64,000 bases of DNA from an uncultured Pseudobutyrivibrio sp. (GCA_900546435.1 URCQ01000003.1:66733-130732); one strand, 5' to 3'; shown: positions 1 through 8,781, counted from the stretch's first letter. Translations and numbers: made by a program. Notes: generated from the letters alone by a model not told the origin.

Positions 1-2
1 GA

Positions 3-1022
3 ACATATGGTGTGGCCCGTAAGAGAGAGGATGATAAGATACATTTTATTTCTGCAAACCTGGCTGATTGTGATGTGGTTGAGGTTTCACTGGATGATCT
101 TAGTTATAAGAAAAATTATAATTGGGCAAATTATCCACTCGGCGTTGTATGGGCATTTGATGGAAAGGGAAAGAAGATTACACAGGGCTTTGATATGGCA
201 ATCTGGGGTAATATACCAAATGGTTCCGGGCTTTCTTCTTCTGCATCCTTAGAAGTGCTTACTGGAACGATCTTGCGTGATTTATATGGTTTTGATGATC
301 TTTCGATGACGGATCTTGCTCTGATTGGTCAGTATTCAGAGAATAATTTCAACGGGTGTAATTGCGGGATTATGGATCAGTTTGCAGTTGCTATGGGAAA
401 AAAGGATTGTGCCATCTTTTTGGATACGAGTGATTTGTCTTATGAATATGCGAAAATTGCGCTTTCAGATGCAAAGATTGTAATTACAAACAGTAAAGTA
501 AAGCATAGCCTGGTAGATGGTCAGTATAACAAGCGTCGTGAGGAATGTGCAAAGGCATTGGAACAATTGCAGACGGTTGTTTCGATCAACAGCCTTGGTG
601 AGCTGGATAATGAAGGCTTTGAGAAATACAAAGATGTTATTACAGATGAAGAATGCCAAAAGCGCGCACGTCATGCTGTTGCAGAGAACCAGCGTACGAT
701 TGAAGCAGTTGCTGCATTGAAGCAGAATGATGTGGAGAAATTCGGTGCATTGATGAATGCGTCACACGTATCTCTCCGTGATGATTACAAGGTTTCTTGT
801 GAAGAAATCGATGTTTTGGTAGATCTTGCATGGAAAGTAGATGGTGTTATTGGATCCCGCATTACCGGTGGTGGTTTTGGTGGATGTACTGTCAGCATTG
901 TAAAAAATGATGCAATTGCAGATTTCATGGAAAAGGTTGGCGCAGGATATAAAGAGAAGACCGGCATAGAAGCGGAATTTTATGTAGTAGATATTGGAGA
1001 CGGTGCAAGAAGAACCGTTTAG
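3..1022 (+). CDS. galK: Galactokinase, 5'-truncated by the window edge
   Basis: GHMP-family kinase that phosphorylates galactose at C1 in the cytoplasmic Leloir pathway. The frame is open at the left edge (codons from base 3 read TYGVARKRED), so about 50 N-terminal residues, including the usual galactokinase signature, lie outside the window. The visible 339 codons contain the GHMP ATP-binding glycine/serine loop (GSGLSSSASLEV) and the C-terminal GGFGGCTV motif, both intact. A bidirectional-looking terminator follows directly. No other gal gene is visible, so operon context cannot be judged. The internal ATG at base 12 is not the true start. Family assignment is very secure. Confidence 0.96.
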   Translation, partial: TYGVARKREDDKIHFISANLADCDVVEVSLDDLSYKKNYNWANYPLGVVWAFDGKGKKITQGFDMAIWGNIPNGSGLSSSASLEVLTGTILRDLYGFDDLSMTDLALIGQYSENNFNGCNCGIMDQFAVAMGKKDCAIFLDTSDLSYEYAKIALSDAKIVITNSKVKHSLVDGQYNKRREECAKALEQLQTVVSINSLGELDNEGFEKYKDVITDEECQKRARHAVAENQRTIEAVAALKQNDVEKFGALMNASHVSLRDDYKVSCEEIDVLVDLAWKVDGVIGSRITGGGFGGCTVSIVKNDAIADFMEKVGAGYKEKTGIEAEFYVVDIGDGARRTV

Positions 1023-1035
1023 ATATGAAAAAAAG

Positions 1036-1069
1036 ATCCGACAGATGTAAAGCATCTGCCGGATTTTTT
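1036..1069. terminator. Terminator between galK and the convergent regulator gene
   Basis: A 12-bp stem (1036-1047 pairing with 1053-1064, one A/C mismatch) with a 5-base loop is followed by a T run. An A-rich run precedes it, so it can also work on the minus strand. It overlaps the 3' end of the convergent regulator. Confidence 0.85.
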
Positions 1070-1973
1070 AAATGTTATTTTCCTGGTATGTCAGATATGT
1101 GGAGATCATAAGCGCAATTTTACATACGATGGCATCGTCGAATTGACGGATATCAAGCCCCGTTAATTGTTCGATTTTATCTAGACGATAGATAAGTGTA
1201 TTGCGGTGCAAATAAAGTTTTCGTGCACATTCGGCGATGCTTAGACCACTGTCAAGAAATGTGTGGATGGTATGCAATGTTTCCTCATCAATATCAGATA
1301 AATGCAGGCCTTGGAAATGATTCTGTAAGTACTCTTCACATATTTCGGTTGGCAAATGATATATGAGTTTGCCAAGGCCGAGGTTTTGTGTCCAGTGAAT
1401 GTGCTCGGTATCGGAAAAAATGTTACCAATTTCCATAGCTGTAGATATCTGTAAAAAAATACAAGGCAGCTGTTGATAAGAAGTTGCGACACGGTCGTAG
1501 GCAAAACGCAGAGGAATCATGGCTTCTGCCTCCAGTGTTCCCTGCATATCAAAAAGCATTTGTTGTAAGCTTTCGGATGATGGCTGCATCGGCAGTTGGC
1601 GAATCAATGCTACATGAAAATCATCGGTCTGAATGAGTGTATCTGCGCCGGAAGAAAAGAACTGCGCAAAAACAGATTGCTCCATGGAAGAAATCGGCTG
1701 TCTGGTTTCTAGAAGGACTGGAAAGAGATATCCGTTTTCTTCCAGATGAAAACGATGGATTCCTTCGTGAATTTCCTGTTCGCTTAAAAGCCCTAGCAAA
1801 AGACCACGGAGAAAACCCTCTTTTGAAGTGCTGTTATGACCGGCTCGTAACATATTTTTTAATGTGACAAGCATTTCTTCTTCGTCAATCTGACTGTCGG
1901 TGATGGAAAAAAGAATGCCTGTCTGGTTTTGTATCTGTTCTAATAATTCTTCTATTTGTTCTTGTATCGTCAT
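1068..1973 (-). CDS. PucR/CdaR-type transcriptional regulator
   Basis: A cytoplasmic DNA-binding regulator of 301 residues. The C-terminal part has the PucR/CdaR-type helix-turn-helix (SIAECARKLYLHRNTLIYRL, then DKIEQLTGLDI), which is diagnostic of the family. The N-terminal two thirds, where an effector or GGDEF-like domain usually sits, shows no motif I can name, so the ligand is unknown. The ATG at 1973 is chosen over the upstream one at 2000 because AAGGAG lies just before it. The gene converges on galK and diverges from the HPr-like/UgpC pair, suggesting a sugar-related regulon; that link is inference. Confidence 0.85.
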   Translation of the reverse strand: MTIQEQIEELLEQIQNQTGILFSITDSQIDEEEMLVTLKNMLRAGHNSTSKEGFLRGLLLGLLSEQEIHEGIHRFHLEENGYLFPVLLETRQPISSMEQSVFAQFFSSGADTLIQTDDFHVALIRQLPMQPSSESLQQMLFDMQGTLEAEAMIPLRFAYDRVATSYQQLPCIFLQISTAMEIGNIFSDTEHIHWTQNLGLGKLIYHLPTEICEEYLQNHFQGLHLSDIDEETLHTIHTFLDSGLSIAECARKLYLHRNTLIYRLDKIEQLTGLDIRQFDDAIVCKIALMISTYLTYQENNI

Positions 1974-2011
1974 GCTATTCTCCTTGTTTGAAAGACACAA
2001 ATCATACCGTT

Positions 2012-2041
2012 ATTTTAACGTTTTCGCGAGGGGTTCGTCAA
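2012..2041 (-). promoter_or_regulatory. Probable promoter of the PucR/CdaR-type gene
   Basis: Read on the minus strand, TTGACG (plus 2036-2041) is separated by 17-18 bp from TTAAAA/TAAAAT (plus 2012-2018). It sits 39 bases upstream of the chosen start, in an otherwise gene-free gap. Confidence 0.6.
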
Positions 2042-2060
2042 CAGAGTTAAAATGACGAAC
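2033..2060. repeat. Inverted repeat GTTCGTCA-N12-TGACGAAC, candidate operator
   Basis: Perfect 8-bp half-sites at 2033-2040 and 2053-2060 with a 12-base spacer. The left half overlaps the minus-strand -35 element, and the right half lies about 30 bases before the plus-strand -35. The spacing and position fit a dimeric regulator site, perhaps for the PucR/CdaR-type protein next door; binding is inference. Confidence 0.5.
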
Positions 2061-2089
2061 ATCCGCTGGTTATTTTGGTTAGTTTAACG

Positions 2090-2118
2090 ATGACAGTAAA
2101 ATAAGATTTTTCTATAAT
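2090..2118 (+). promoter_or_regulatory. Promoter for the HPr-like/UgpC pair
   Basis: ATGACA at 2090-2095 and a perfect TATAAT at 2113-2118 with a 17-bp spacer, 55 bases upstream of the HPr-like start. It diverges from the regulator promoter. Confidence 0.7.
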
Positions 2119-2173
2119 AAAAACATGAATTGGCATATCGTACTTATACCAATCAGAAAGAGAGGAAATTCGT

Positions 2174-2410
2174 ATGACTTCAGTTACAGTTAATATCAAT
2201 TCTATTGATAAGGTAAAACGTTTTGTCAATGCAATCACATCATTTGATAATGATTTTGATTTGATTTGTGATCGTTATGTCATTGATGCGAAGTCCATCA
2301 TGGGTATTTTCAGTTTGGATTTATCAAAGAATCTGACACTGAATATCCAGAAAGAGGATAATGTGGATGCTGTATTGGCAGCAATTGATGAATTTATCGT
2401 TAAAGAATAA
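2174..2410 (+). CDS. HPr-fold protein lacking the phospho-accepting histidine
   Basis: A 78-residue protein resembling PTS phosphocarrier HPr in length and in its second half: AKSIMGIFSLDL matches the region around the regulatory serine of HPr, and a final AAIDEF helix follows. The first-helix GxHARPA active-site segment of true HPr is replaced by NSIDKVKRFV, so the histidine that carries phosphate is absent. It therefore cannot act as an ordinary phosphocarrier. It starts with ATG after AGAGAGGAAA and lies 33 bases before a UgpC/MsmK-type ATPase, so a regulatory role in sugar uptake, for example as a Crh-like co-regulator, is plausible but unproven. Confidence 0.7.
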   Translation: MTSVTVNINSIDKVKRFVNAITSFDNDFDLICDRYVIDAKSIMGIFSLDLSKNLTLNIQKEDNVDAVLAAIDEFIVKE

Positions 2411-2443
2411 CAAAGGATTTATGTAGCAAGAGAGGATTTTATT

Positions 2444-3556
2444 ATGGCAAGTATTTCATTAAAGAACATTAACAAAGTATATCCAAATGGTTTTCACGCA
2501 GTGAAAGATTTTAACCTTGATATTGAGGACAAAGAATTTATTATCTTTGTAGGACCATCTGGATGTGGTAAGTCTACTACCCTTCGTATGATAGCCGGAC
2601 TTGAGGATATTTCAAGTGGAGACCTTTTAATTGATGGTAAGCGCATGAATGATGTAGAACCGAAAGATCGTGATATCGCAATGGTATTCCAGAACTATGC
2701 GTTATATCCACATATGACAGTATACGACAATATGGCATTTGGATTGAAGCTTCGTAAGCTGCCAAAGGCTGAGATTGATAAAAAAGTTCGCGAAGCAGCA
2801 AAGATTTTGGACTTGGAAGGTCTTTTGGATCGTAAGCCAAAGGCTCTTTCCGGTGGACAGCGTCAGCGTGTTGCCATGGGTCGTGCAATCGTTCGTAAGC
2901 CTAAGGTATTCCTTATGGATGAGCCACTTTCTAACCTGGATGCAAAATTACGTGTGCAGATGAGAATTGAAATTTCTAAGTTGCATAAAGACTTAGGTGC
3001 AACCATCATTTATGTAACACATGATCAGACAGAGGCTATGACACTTGGTACAAGAATTGTCGTTATGAAGGATGGTGTTGTTCAGCAGATTGATACACCT
3101 CATAACTTATACAATAAGCCACAGAATCTCTTTGTTGCCGGCTTCATCGGATCTCCTCAGATGAACTTTATGGATGCAAAGATTTCTGTAGATGGAGAGA
3201 ATGTAACAGCACAGGTTGGTGAGTCTAAGATTGCTGTTCCAGCTACGAAAGCAAAAGCTTTGATCGATGGCGGATATGATGGAAAGACCGTTGTTCTTGG
3301 TATTCGTCCGGAAGACATTCATGATTCACAGATGTTTATCGAAACATCACCAAATAGTGTGATTGAAGCACATATTCGTGTGTATGAATTGCTTGGTGCA
3401 GAAGTGTTCTTATATTTCGATTACGCAGGATCACAGGTAACAGCACGTGTAGATCCAAGAACAAATGCAAAACAGGGCGATCATATCAAGTTTGCGCTTG
3501 ATATGGAGCATGCACATTTCTTTGATAAAGATACAGAATTGGTTATTACTAATTAA
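2444..3556 (+). CDS. ugpC: Sugar ABC transporter ATP-binding protein, UgpC/MsmK type
   Basis: A 370-residue cytoplasmic ATPase that powers carbohydrate importers of the CUT1 class. It has Walker A (GPSGCGKST), Q-loop (VFQNYALYPHMTV), ABC signature (LSGGQRQR), Walker B (VFLMDEP), the H-loop (THDQTEAM) and a C-terminal TOBE/OB regulatory half of about 130 residues. No permease or binding-protein gene is adjacent. This is typical of shared MsmK-like ATPases that serve several importers in Firmicutes. ATG start after AGAGAGG. The symbol is by family convention; the substrate is not readable from sequence. Confidence 0.93.
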   Translation: MASISLKNINKVYPNGFHAVKDFNLDIEDKEFIIFVGPSGCGKSTTLRMIAGLEDISSGDLLIDGKRMNDVEPKDRDIAMVFQNYALYPHMTVYDNMAFGLKLRKLPKAEIDKKVREAAKILDLEGLLDRKPKALSGGQRQRVAMGRAIVRKPKVFLMDEPLSNLDAKLRVQMRIEISKLHKDLGATIIYVTHDQTEAMTLGTRIVVMKDGVVQQIDTPHNLYNKPQNLFVAGFIGSPQMNFMDAKISVDGENVTAQVGESKIAVPATKAKALIDGGYDGKTVVLGIRPEDIHDSQMFIETSPNSVIEAHIRVYELLGAEVFLYFDYAGSQVTARVDPRTNAKQGDHIKFALDMEHAHFFDKDTELVITN

Positions 3557-3591
3557 TCTTTTTCTTATATATCTTCCTATCTTATACGATG

Positions 3592-3620
3592 ATACCCTCG
3601 GAATACTCCGGGGGTATTAT
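3592..3620 (+). terminator. Terminator after the ABC ATPase gene
   Basis: An 11-bp stem (3592-3602 with 3607-3617, one G/T wobble) ends the HPr-like/UgpC unit. The following T tract is weak, so efficiency is uncertain. Confidence 0.65.
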
Positions 3621-3714
3621 TGCGTTACCCTCTATCCATATATAGAAAAAATGTGTTATACTATAGAACAAAGCATCAATTTGTTGATAGCAGATACGGT
3701 TAAGGGAGAATAAT

Positions 3715-5772
3715 ATGGAAACGATAAAATATACCGGCAAGCTGCAGCGTTATTTTCAGGCACCGATTTATATGATTTTTTTGTTTGTTGCCGGAGATGT
3801 GTTAGTGTTCTTGCAAAACATAAAAGTGGGTGCGCTTTTTTCTATCTGCATTGTTGTTTATGCGGCCATTGTTTTGTGGTTCTATCGTAGTTGCTCTGCA
3901 AAATTAGAAGAGGAAATCATACACTTTGCCACGCATTATGGGACGGTTCAGAAAAAGCTGTTAAATGAGTTTCAATTGCCGTATGCTCTTATGGATTACT
4001 CGGGTAAGATTCTTTGGGTAAATGAAGAATTTTCTCGTGTGACAGGAAGAGATAAGAATTACAATAAGTCGATTACATCTATTTTCAAAGAAATTACGCG
4101 AGAAGAGATTGAAAAAGCAGGCAATGATAATTTTGAGATTGCACTACCGTTTGGCGATCGTAAGTATATAGCTAGTATGCAGCGTTTACAGTTCAACGAG
4201 GAGCAGGATGTAGATGCCATGGAAATCATGACAGAAGCAGACAATTTTAATTCGTTGATTGCACTTCTTCTATTTGACCAGACAGAGCTGGATTACTATA
4301 AAGAAGAAAATGAAAAGCAAAAACTTGTAGTTGCGCTCGTACATATTGATAATTATGAAGAAGTATTTGATTCCATTGAAGAAGTAAAACGTTCTTTGCT
4401 CACCGCGATTATTGATCGCAAGGTAAACAAATATTTTCAGAATATGGATGCGATTGTGCGCAAGCTGGATCGTGATAAATTTATCGTACTTTTTCAGCAG
4501 CAGTATATGCAAAGGCTGGAAGAGGACAAGTTCTCTATTCTGGAAGATATCAAATCTACTAAGGCGGGAAATGAGCTGGAGATTACGCTCAGTATGGGAT
4601 TTGGTATTGGTGGCAATTCTTATGTACAAAATGCAGAGTTTGCCCGCGTAGCTATTGACCTTGCGTTAGGACGTGGAGGTTCCCAGGCAGTTATTAAGAA
4701 TAACAGTGATGTTTCTTATTATGGTGTGCGTGGTAAGGAAATCGAGCGCAATACGCGCGTCAAAGCCCGTGTGAAAGCACAGGCATTGCGTGAGATTATG
4801 GAAACGCGAGAAGAGATTATTATTATGGGTCATCCAATTGCGGATGTCGATTCTTTTGGTGCGGCGATAGGTCTGTTTTGTGCAGCGCGCGAGATTCGTA
4901 AAAATGCAAAAATTGTACTCAATACGGTGACAAGCTCTTTGCGACCGCTCGTGGAATCTTTCTCTGAAGCTGCCGGTTACCCGGAAGATATGTTTATTAC
5001 ATCAGAACAGGCAGAGGAGATTGCGGATGCACAGACATTGGTTATTGTGGTAGATACCAATCGTCCGAGCTATACGGATTGCCCAAGACTGTTAGAAATC
5101 AGCAAATCGATTGTGGTATTTGATCATCACAGACAAGGTAGTGAGCAGGTGGTAAATCCAATTCTTTCCTATATTGAACCATATGCGTCTTCTGCTTGTG
5201 AAATGATTGCAGAAGTACTGCAGTATTTTTCAGAAAAAGTGCATTTGCATCCGAATGAATCGGATTGTATTTATGCAGGAATTTTGATTGATACGAATAA
5301 CTTTATGACAAAGACGGGTGTGCGTACATTTGAGGCGGCAGCATATTTGCGGCGTTGTGGTGCCGAGGTTACGCGTGTGCGAAAGCTTTTGCGTGAAGAT
5401 ATGTCGGCATACAAGGCGAGAGCGGAAGTGATTCGTCATGCGGAAGTATATCGAGGACTGTTTGCAATTTCTATTTGTGAATCAGGACAATTAGAAAGCC
5501 CGACGGTTGTTGGTGCAAAAGCAGCAAATGAACTTTTAAATATCGTAGGGATCAAGGCATCGTTTGTTTTGACAGAGTTTCAACATAAAATCTATGTAAG
5601 CTCCCGCTCGATTGATGAAATTGATGTGCAGCACATCATGGAACGTTTGGGTGGCGGTGGTCATCTGAATGTAGCGGGTGCACAGATTGAGAACAGTACG
5701 GTAGATGAAGTGAAACGTAAGATTGAAGATATTTTAGATATGATGATAGATGAAGGAGAAATCAAAATATGA
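3715..5772 (+). CDS. gdpP: Membrane c-di-AMP phosphodiesterase, GdpP type
   Basis: A 685-residue protein with the complete GdpP layout: two N-terminal membrane helices (about residues 14-60), a PAS-like domain (about 80-150), a degenerate GGDEF domain (about 200-340) and C-terminal DHH/DHHA1 domains. The DHH metal motifs are present: HPIADVDSFG, VVDTNRPS, DHHRQGS and LIDTNNFM, then GGGGHLNVAGAQ in DHHA1. Known family members hydrolyse c-di-AMP, which controls osmolyte uptake and cell-wall balance. It overlaps rplI by 4 bases (ATGA), the same gene order as in many Firmicutes. The start after GGGAGAATAAT is clear. Confidence 0.94.
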   Translation: METIKYTGKLQRYFQAPIYMIFLFVAGDVLVFLQNIKVGALFSICIVVYAAIVLWFYRSCSAKLEEEIIHFATHYGTVQKKLLNEFQLPYALMDYSGKILWVNEEFSRVTGRDKNYNKSITSIFKEITREEIEKAGNDNFEIALPFGDRKYIASMQRLQFNEEQDVDAMEIMTEADNFNSLIALLLFDQTELDYYKEENEKQKLVVALVHIDNYEEVFDSIEEVKRSLLTAIIDRKVNKYFQNMDAIVRKLDRDKFIVLFQQQYMQRLEEDKFSILEDIKSTKAGNELEITLSMGFGIGGNSYVQNAEFARVAIDLALGRGGSQAVIKNNSDVSYYGVRGKEIERNTRVKARVKAQALREIMETREEIIIMGHPIADVDSFGAAIGLFCAAREIRKNAKIVLNTVTSSLRPLVESFSEAAGYPEDMFITSEQAEEIADAQTLVIVVDTNRPSYTDCPRLLEISKSIVVFDHHRQGSEQVVNPILSYIEPYASSACEMIAEVLQYFSEKVHLHPNESDCIYAGILIDTNNFMTKTGVRTFEAAAYLRRCGAEVTRVRKLLREDMSAYKARAEVIRHAEVYRGLFAISICESGQLESPTVVGAKAANELLNIVGIKASFVLTEFQHKIYVSSRSIDEIDVQHIMERLGGGGHLNVAGAQIENSTVDEVKRKIEDILDMMIDEGEIKI

Positions 5773-6215
5773 AAGTGATTTTATTACAGGATGTGAAGTC
5801 CCTTGGAAAAAAGGGAGAGATTGTTAATGTAAGTGAAGGCTATGCAAGAAATATGCTGTTACCAAAGAAATTAGGTGTAGAAGCAAACAGCAAGAATTTA
5901 AATGATTTGAAGTTACAGAATCAGCATGCAGATAAAGTGGCGCAGGAGAATTTAGAAGCGGCACAGGCTATGGCGAAAAAGATCGAGGAATGGCTGGTAG
6001 AGACAAAGATCAAAACGGGCGAAGGCGGAAGAACGTTTGGTTCTGTTTCCTCTAAAGAAATCTGTGCGGCAGTCAAGGCACAATACAAGGAAACCATAGA
6101 TAAGAAAAAAATACACATGGAAGAACCAATTCGTGCACAGGGAACCTACGAAGTTAAGGTAAAATTGCATCCACAGGTAACCGCTGTGATGCGTGTACAC
6201 GTATCAGGAGAATAG
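5769..6215 (+). CDS. rplI: 50S ribosomal protein L9
   Basis: A 148-residue protein with the canonical N-terminal domain (MKVILLQDVKSLGKKGEI, GYARNMLLPKKLG), a long linking helix and a C-terminal domain (TGEGGRTFGSVSSKEI). L9 binds 23S rRNA near the L1 stalk and helps maintain reading frame. It overlaps the gdpP stop and is followed directly by dnaB, the conserved gdpP-rplI-dnaB operon. Confidence 0.97.
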   Translation: MKVILLQDVKSLGKKGEIVNVSEGYARNMLLPKKLGVEANSKNLNDLKLQNQHADKVAQENLEAAQAMAKKIEEWLVETKIKTGEGGRTFGSVSSKEICAAVKAQYKETIDKKKIHMEEPIRAQGTYEVKVKLHPQVTAVMRVHVSGE

Positions 6216-6216
6216 T

Positions 6217-7554
6217 ATGGAAGAAGCGTTAATCAAACGAGTGATGCCGAACAGCCTAGAGGCAGAACAATCTGTTGTTGGCTCTATGATTATGGATCGT
6301 GATGCGATTGTTGCCGCATCTGAGATTTTGATCAAAGAAGATTTTTACCATCAGCAATATGGTCAGATATTTGAAGCAATTGTAGAGTTATACAACAGTG
6401 GCCAGGCAGTGGATGTTATTACTTTGCAGAACAAGCTGCGTGAAAAGGATGTACCACCGGAAGTAAGTAGTGTGCAGTATATCAGTGACTTAGTAGCGGC
6501 TATTCCGGTTACCGTAAATACAGAAGCATATGCTCAGATTGTCAAGGACAAGGCACTTCTTCGTCAGATTATTAGAGTTAATCAGGAAATAGAAAATGAC
6601 TGCTATAATGGCAAACAAGGCGTGACAGAGATTTTAGAAAAGACAGAGCATGATATTTTTGCATTGGTACAGAACCATGGAAATGCAGAATATGTTCCGA
6701 TTCGTCAGGTCGTTATGAATGCCATTCATAAAATTGAGCAGGCATCAAAACAGAAAGGTGCTGTCACCGGTATTCCGACGGGCTTTATCGATTTAGACTA
6801 TCAGACGGCTGGATTGCAGCCATCGGATCTGATTCTGATTGCAGCACGTCCTTCTATGGGAAAAACAGCGTTTGTTTTGAACCTGGCGCAGTATGTTGCC
6901 TTTCATGAAGATTTATGTACAGCAATTTTTTCTTTGGAAATGTCAAAGGAACAGCTCGTAAACCGTCTGTTCTCTTTGGAATCGCGCGTGGATGCGCAGA
7001 AATTGCGTACCGGTAATTTACAGGAATCAGAATGGGAAAAGCTGATAGAGGGTGCAGGTATTATTGGTAATTCTCATCTGATCATTGATGATACGCCGGG
7101 TATCAGCATATCAGAACTCCGCAGTAAGTGTCGTAAATATAAAATGGATCAGGATTTGCGTCTGATTATTATCGACTATTTACAGTTGATGAGTGGCTCT
7201 GGTCGTTCGGAATCCAGACAGCAGGAGATCTCAGAGATTTCAAGATCTTTAAAGGCACTTGCCAGGGAATTAAATGTACCGGTAATTGCCTTATCGCAGT
7301 TATCCCGTGCGGTAGAACAGCGTCCGGATCACAGACCGATGCTTTCAGATCTGCGTGAATCCGGAGCGATCGAGCAGGATGCCGATGTGGTAATGTTTAT
7401 TTACCGTGACGATTATTATAATAAAGATACAGACCTGAAAAATATTTCTGAAATTATTGTGGCAAAGCAAAGAAACGGCCCGATCGGTACGATTAATCTT
7501 GCATGGCTGCCGGAATACACGAAGTTTGGCAATTTAGATCATACGCAGCAATAA
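6217..7554 (+). CDS. dnaB: Replicative DNA helicase DnaB
   Basis: A 445-residue hexameric helicase that unwinds DNA at replication forks. The N-terminal DnaB domain (LEAEQSVVGSMIMD) is followed by a RecA-like ATPase with Walker A (AARPSMGKTAF), Walker B (LIIIDYLQLM), ALSQLSRAVEQR and the final motif IIVAKQRNGP. I chose ATG 6217 over the frame's upstream ATG at 6193 because TCAGGAGAATAGT precedes it and MEEALIKRVMPNSLEAEQ is the normal N terminus. It lies 1 base after rplI. No clear terminator follows. Confidence 0.96.
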   Translation: MEEALIKRVMPNSLEAEQSVVGSMIMDRDAIVAASEILIKEDFYHQQYGQIFEAIVELYNSGQAVDVITLQNKLREKDVPPEVSSVQYISDLVAAIPVTVNTEAYAQIVKDKALLRQIIRVNQEIENDCYNGKQGVTEILEKTEHDIFALVQNHGNAEYVPIRQVVMNAIHKIEQASKQKGAVTGIPTGFIDLDYQTAGLQPSDLILIAARPSMGKTAFVLNLAQYVAFHEDLCTAIFSLEMSKEQLVNRLFSLESRVDAQKLRTGNLQESEWEKLIEGAGIIGNSHLIIDDTPGISISELRSKCRKYKMDQDLRLIIIDYLQLMSGSGRSESRQQEISEISRSLKALARELNVPVIALSQLSRAVEQRPDHRPMLSDLRESGAIEQDADVVMFIYRDDYYNKDTDLKNISEIIVAKQRNGPIGTINLAWLPEYTKFGNLDHTQQ

Positions 7555-7582
7555 ACTGTCGAAATCTTACGATTAGTTTTGC

Positions 7583-7611
7583 TTGTCCGCCTTTCTGTAA
7601 GCGTATATACT
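7583..7611 (+). promoter_or_regulatory. Promoter of the MerR-type gene
   Basis: TTGTCC at 7583-7588 and TATACT at 7606-7611 with a 17-bp spacer, in the gap between dnaB and the MerR-type gene, about 50 bases upstream of its start. Confidence 0.7.
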
Positions 7612-7660
7612 TAAACTATACATAAAAGAGAGCAGTATATATACAGGAAGGACTGGTTTT

Positions 7661-8356
7661 TTGGAAAAAGTACGATATATGATTTCGGATGCAGCACGGA
7701 TGGTGGCATTAGAGCAGCATGTGCTCCGCTATTGGGAAGATGAACTGCAGCTCGATATCCCACGCAACGAAATGGGGCATCGTTACTATACAGATGATAA
7801 TATCAAAGAAATTCTTCGTATTAAGGATCTGCGGGAAAAAGGATATCAGCTCAAGGCAATCCGTATGTATTTAAAGAAAGAAAAGCGCAACGAAGAAAAA
7901 GAGCAGGAAGCCAGAAAGAAGCATGTGGACTTGGATGGATTTGTAACGCTGACCTCTGCCAAGGAATTGGGATTCGGAGAAGATGTCGATTCGGAGTGTG
8001 CGATAGATACGGCTGCAGATACAGCAGCAGATGCAGGGCATATGATCAGCAGGTCAGAAGAAAGCCAGGTATCTGCCGAAACGCAGGAACAGGCGCGTAT
8101 CCGAGTAGAGCAATTTCAAAAGTTGATGACAGAGATTGTGGCAAATGCCATGCGTGAGAACAATGAGGTGCTGACAACGCACGTGGAAGAACGTATTCTA
8201 AAAGAAATGAATTATCTCATGCAGGAACATTATCAGCTGGAAGAGGATCATTATAAGAAATTGGATGAAGCGATTCGTAGTAATTTACGAAAAAAGCGAA
8301 GCCGTGGCGTTAAATGGATACTTCCGACAAGAAAATCAGAGAATAGAGAAAAATAA
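7661..8356 (+). CDS. MerR-type helix-turn-helix regulator with coiled-coil tail
   Basis: A 231-residue protein. The first 75 residues are a MerR-like winged HTH (YMISDAARMVALEQHVLRYW, then GHRYYTDDNIKEI and LREKGYQLKAIRMYL). A low-complexity acidic stretch (about 105-135) and a long charged helix ending in a basic tail (RKKRSRGVKW) follow. I see no effector-binding domain or metal-binding cysteine cluster. The start is TTG at 7661 after AGGAAGGAC. It has its own promoter and terminator, so it is monocistronic. Targets are unknown. Confidence 0.8.
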   Translation: MEKVRYMISDAARMVALEQHVLRYWEDELQLDIPRNEMGHRYYTDDNIKEILRIKDLREKGYQLKAIRMYLKKEKRNEEKEQEARKKHVDLDGFVTLTSAKELGFGEDVDSECAIDTAADTAADAGHMISRSEESQVSAETQEQARIRVEQFQKLMTEIVANAMRENNEVLTTHVEERILKEMNYLMQEHYQLEEDHYKKLDEAIRSNLRKKRSRGVKWILPTRKSENREK

Positions 8357-8358
8357 AG

Positions 8359-8394
8359 AAAGCGACGTGATGAAAAATCATTACGTCGCTTTTC
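8359..8394. terminator. Shared terminator between convergent genes
   Basis: A 15-bp stem (8359-8373 with 8378-8392, one G/T wobble) around an AAAA loop, with T-rich sequence on both strands. It can end both the MerR-type gene and the minus-strand DUF1858 gene. Confidence 0.88.
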
Positions 8395-8403
8395 CTGTAA
8401 ACA

Positions 8404-8610
8404 TTAACCCTGTGCTTCTAAGAAGTTGTTGATTTCGTCTACTAACATGTCAGGGTCGATACCGTGTACCATAGCAGCCTGCTCAATGGTCTCCATCTGG
8501 GATGATGGGCATCCCAAACAGTGCATGCCGATATTTAATAAAATTGGTGCTACGTTCTGATCAATCTGTAATAATTCACCAATCATAGTTGACTTATTTA
8601 CTCTAGCCAT
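8404..8610 (-). CDS. DUF1858 small redox-disulfide protein
   Basis: A 68-residue cytoplasmic protein. It matches the DUF1858/hybrid-cluster-associated domain: a helical start (STMIGELLQID) followed by GMHCLGCPSSQMETI, with the CxxC pair typical of the family, and a VDEINNFL end. Proteins of this type are common in anaerobes; their exact role is not settled. The frame continues upstream, but the start is ATG 8610 because AAGGAGG precedes it. It is divergent from a ferredoxin, consistent with redox work. Confidence 0.88.
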   Translation of the reverse strand: MARVNKSTMIGELLQIDQNVAPILLNIGMHCLGCPSSQMETIEQAAMVHGIDPDMLVDEINNFLEAQG

Positions 8611-8641
8611 GATTCTTATCCTCCTTATTTTCGATGGTGTT

Positions 8642-8670
8642 ATTATAATGCCTTTTTTTGCCTTTTGCAA
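8642..8670 (-). promoter_or_regulatory. Promoter of the DUF1858 gene
   Basis: Minus-strand TTGCAA (plus 8665-8670) and TATAAT (plus 8642-8647) with a 17-bp spacer, 31 bases upstream of the ATG. Confidence 0.75.
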
Positions 8671-8697
8671 TTCATTATCTTGTTTTTAAATAAGAAC

Positions 8698-8726
8698 TTG
8701 TTTTTTCAAATTATTTGATTTATTAT
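8698..8726 (+). promoter_or_regulatory. Promoter of the ferredoxin gene
   Basis: TTGTTT at 8698-8703 and TATTAT at 8721-8726 with a 17-bp spacer, divergent from the DUF1858 promoter. Confidence 0.7.
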
Positions 8727-8781
8727 GTGGTTACAGCAGAATGCTGAATAATATGCGATAAGGTGATTGGAGGAATTAACA

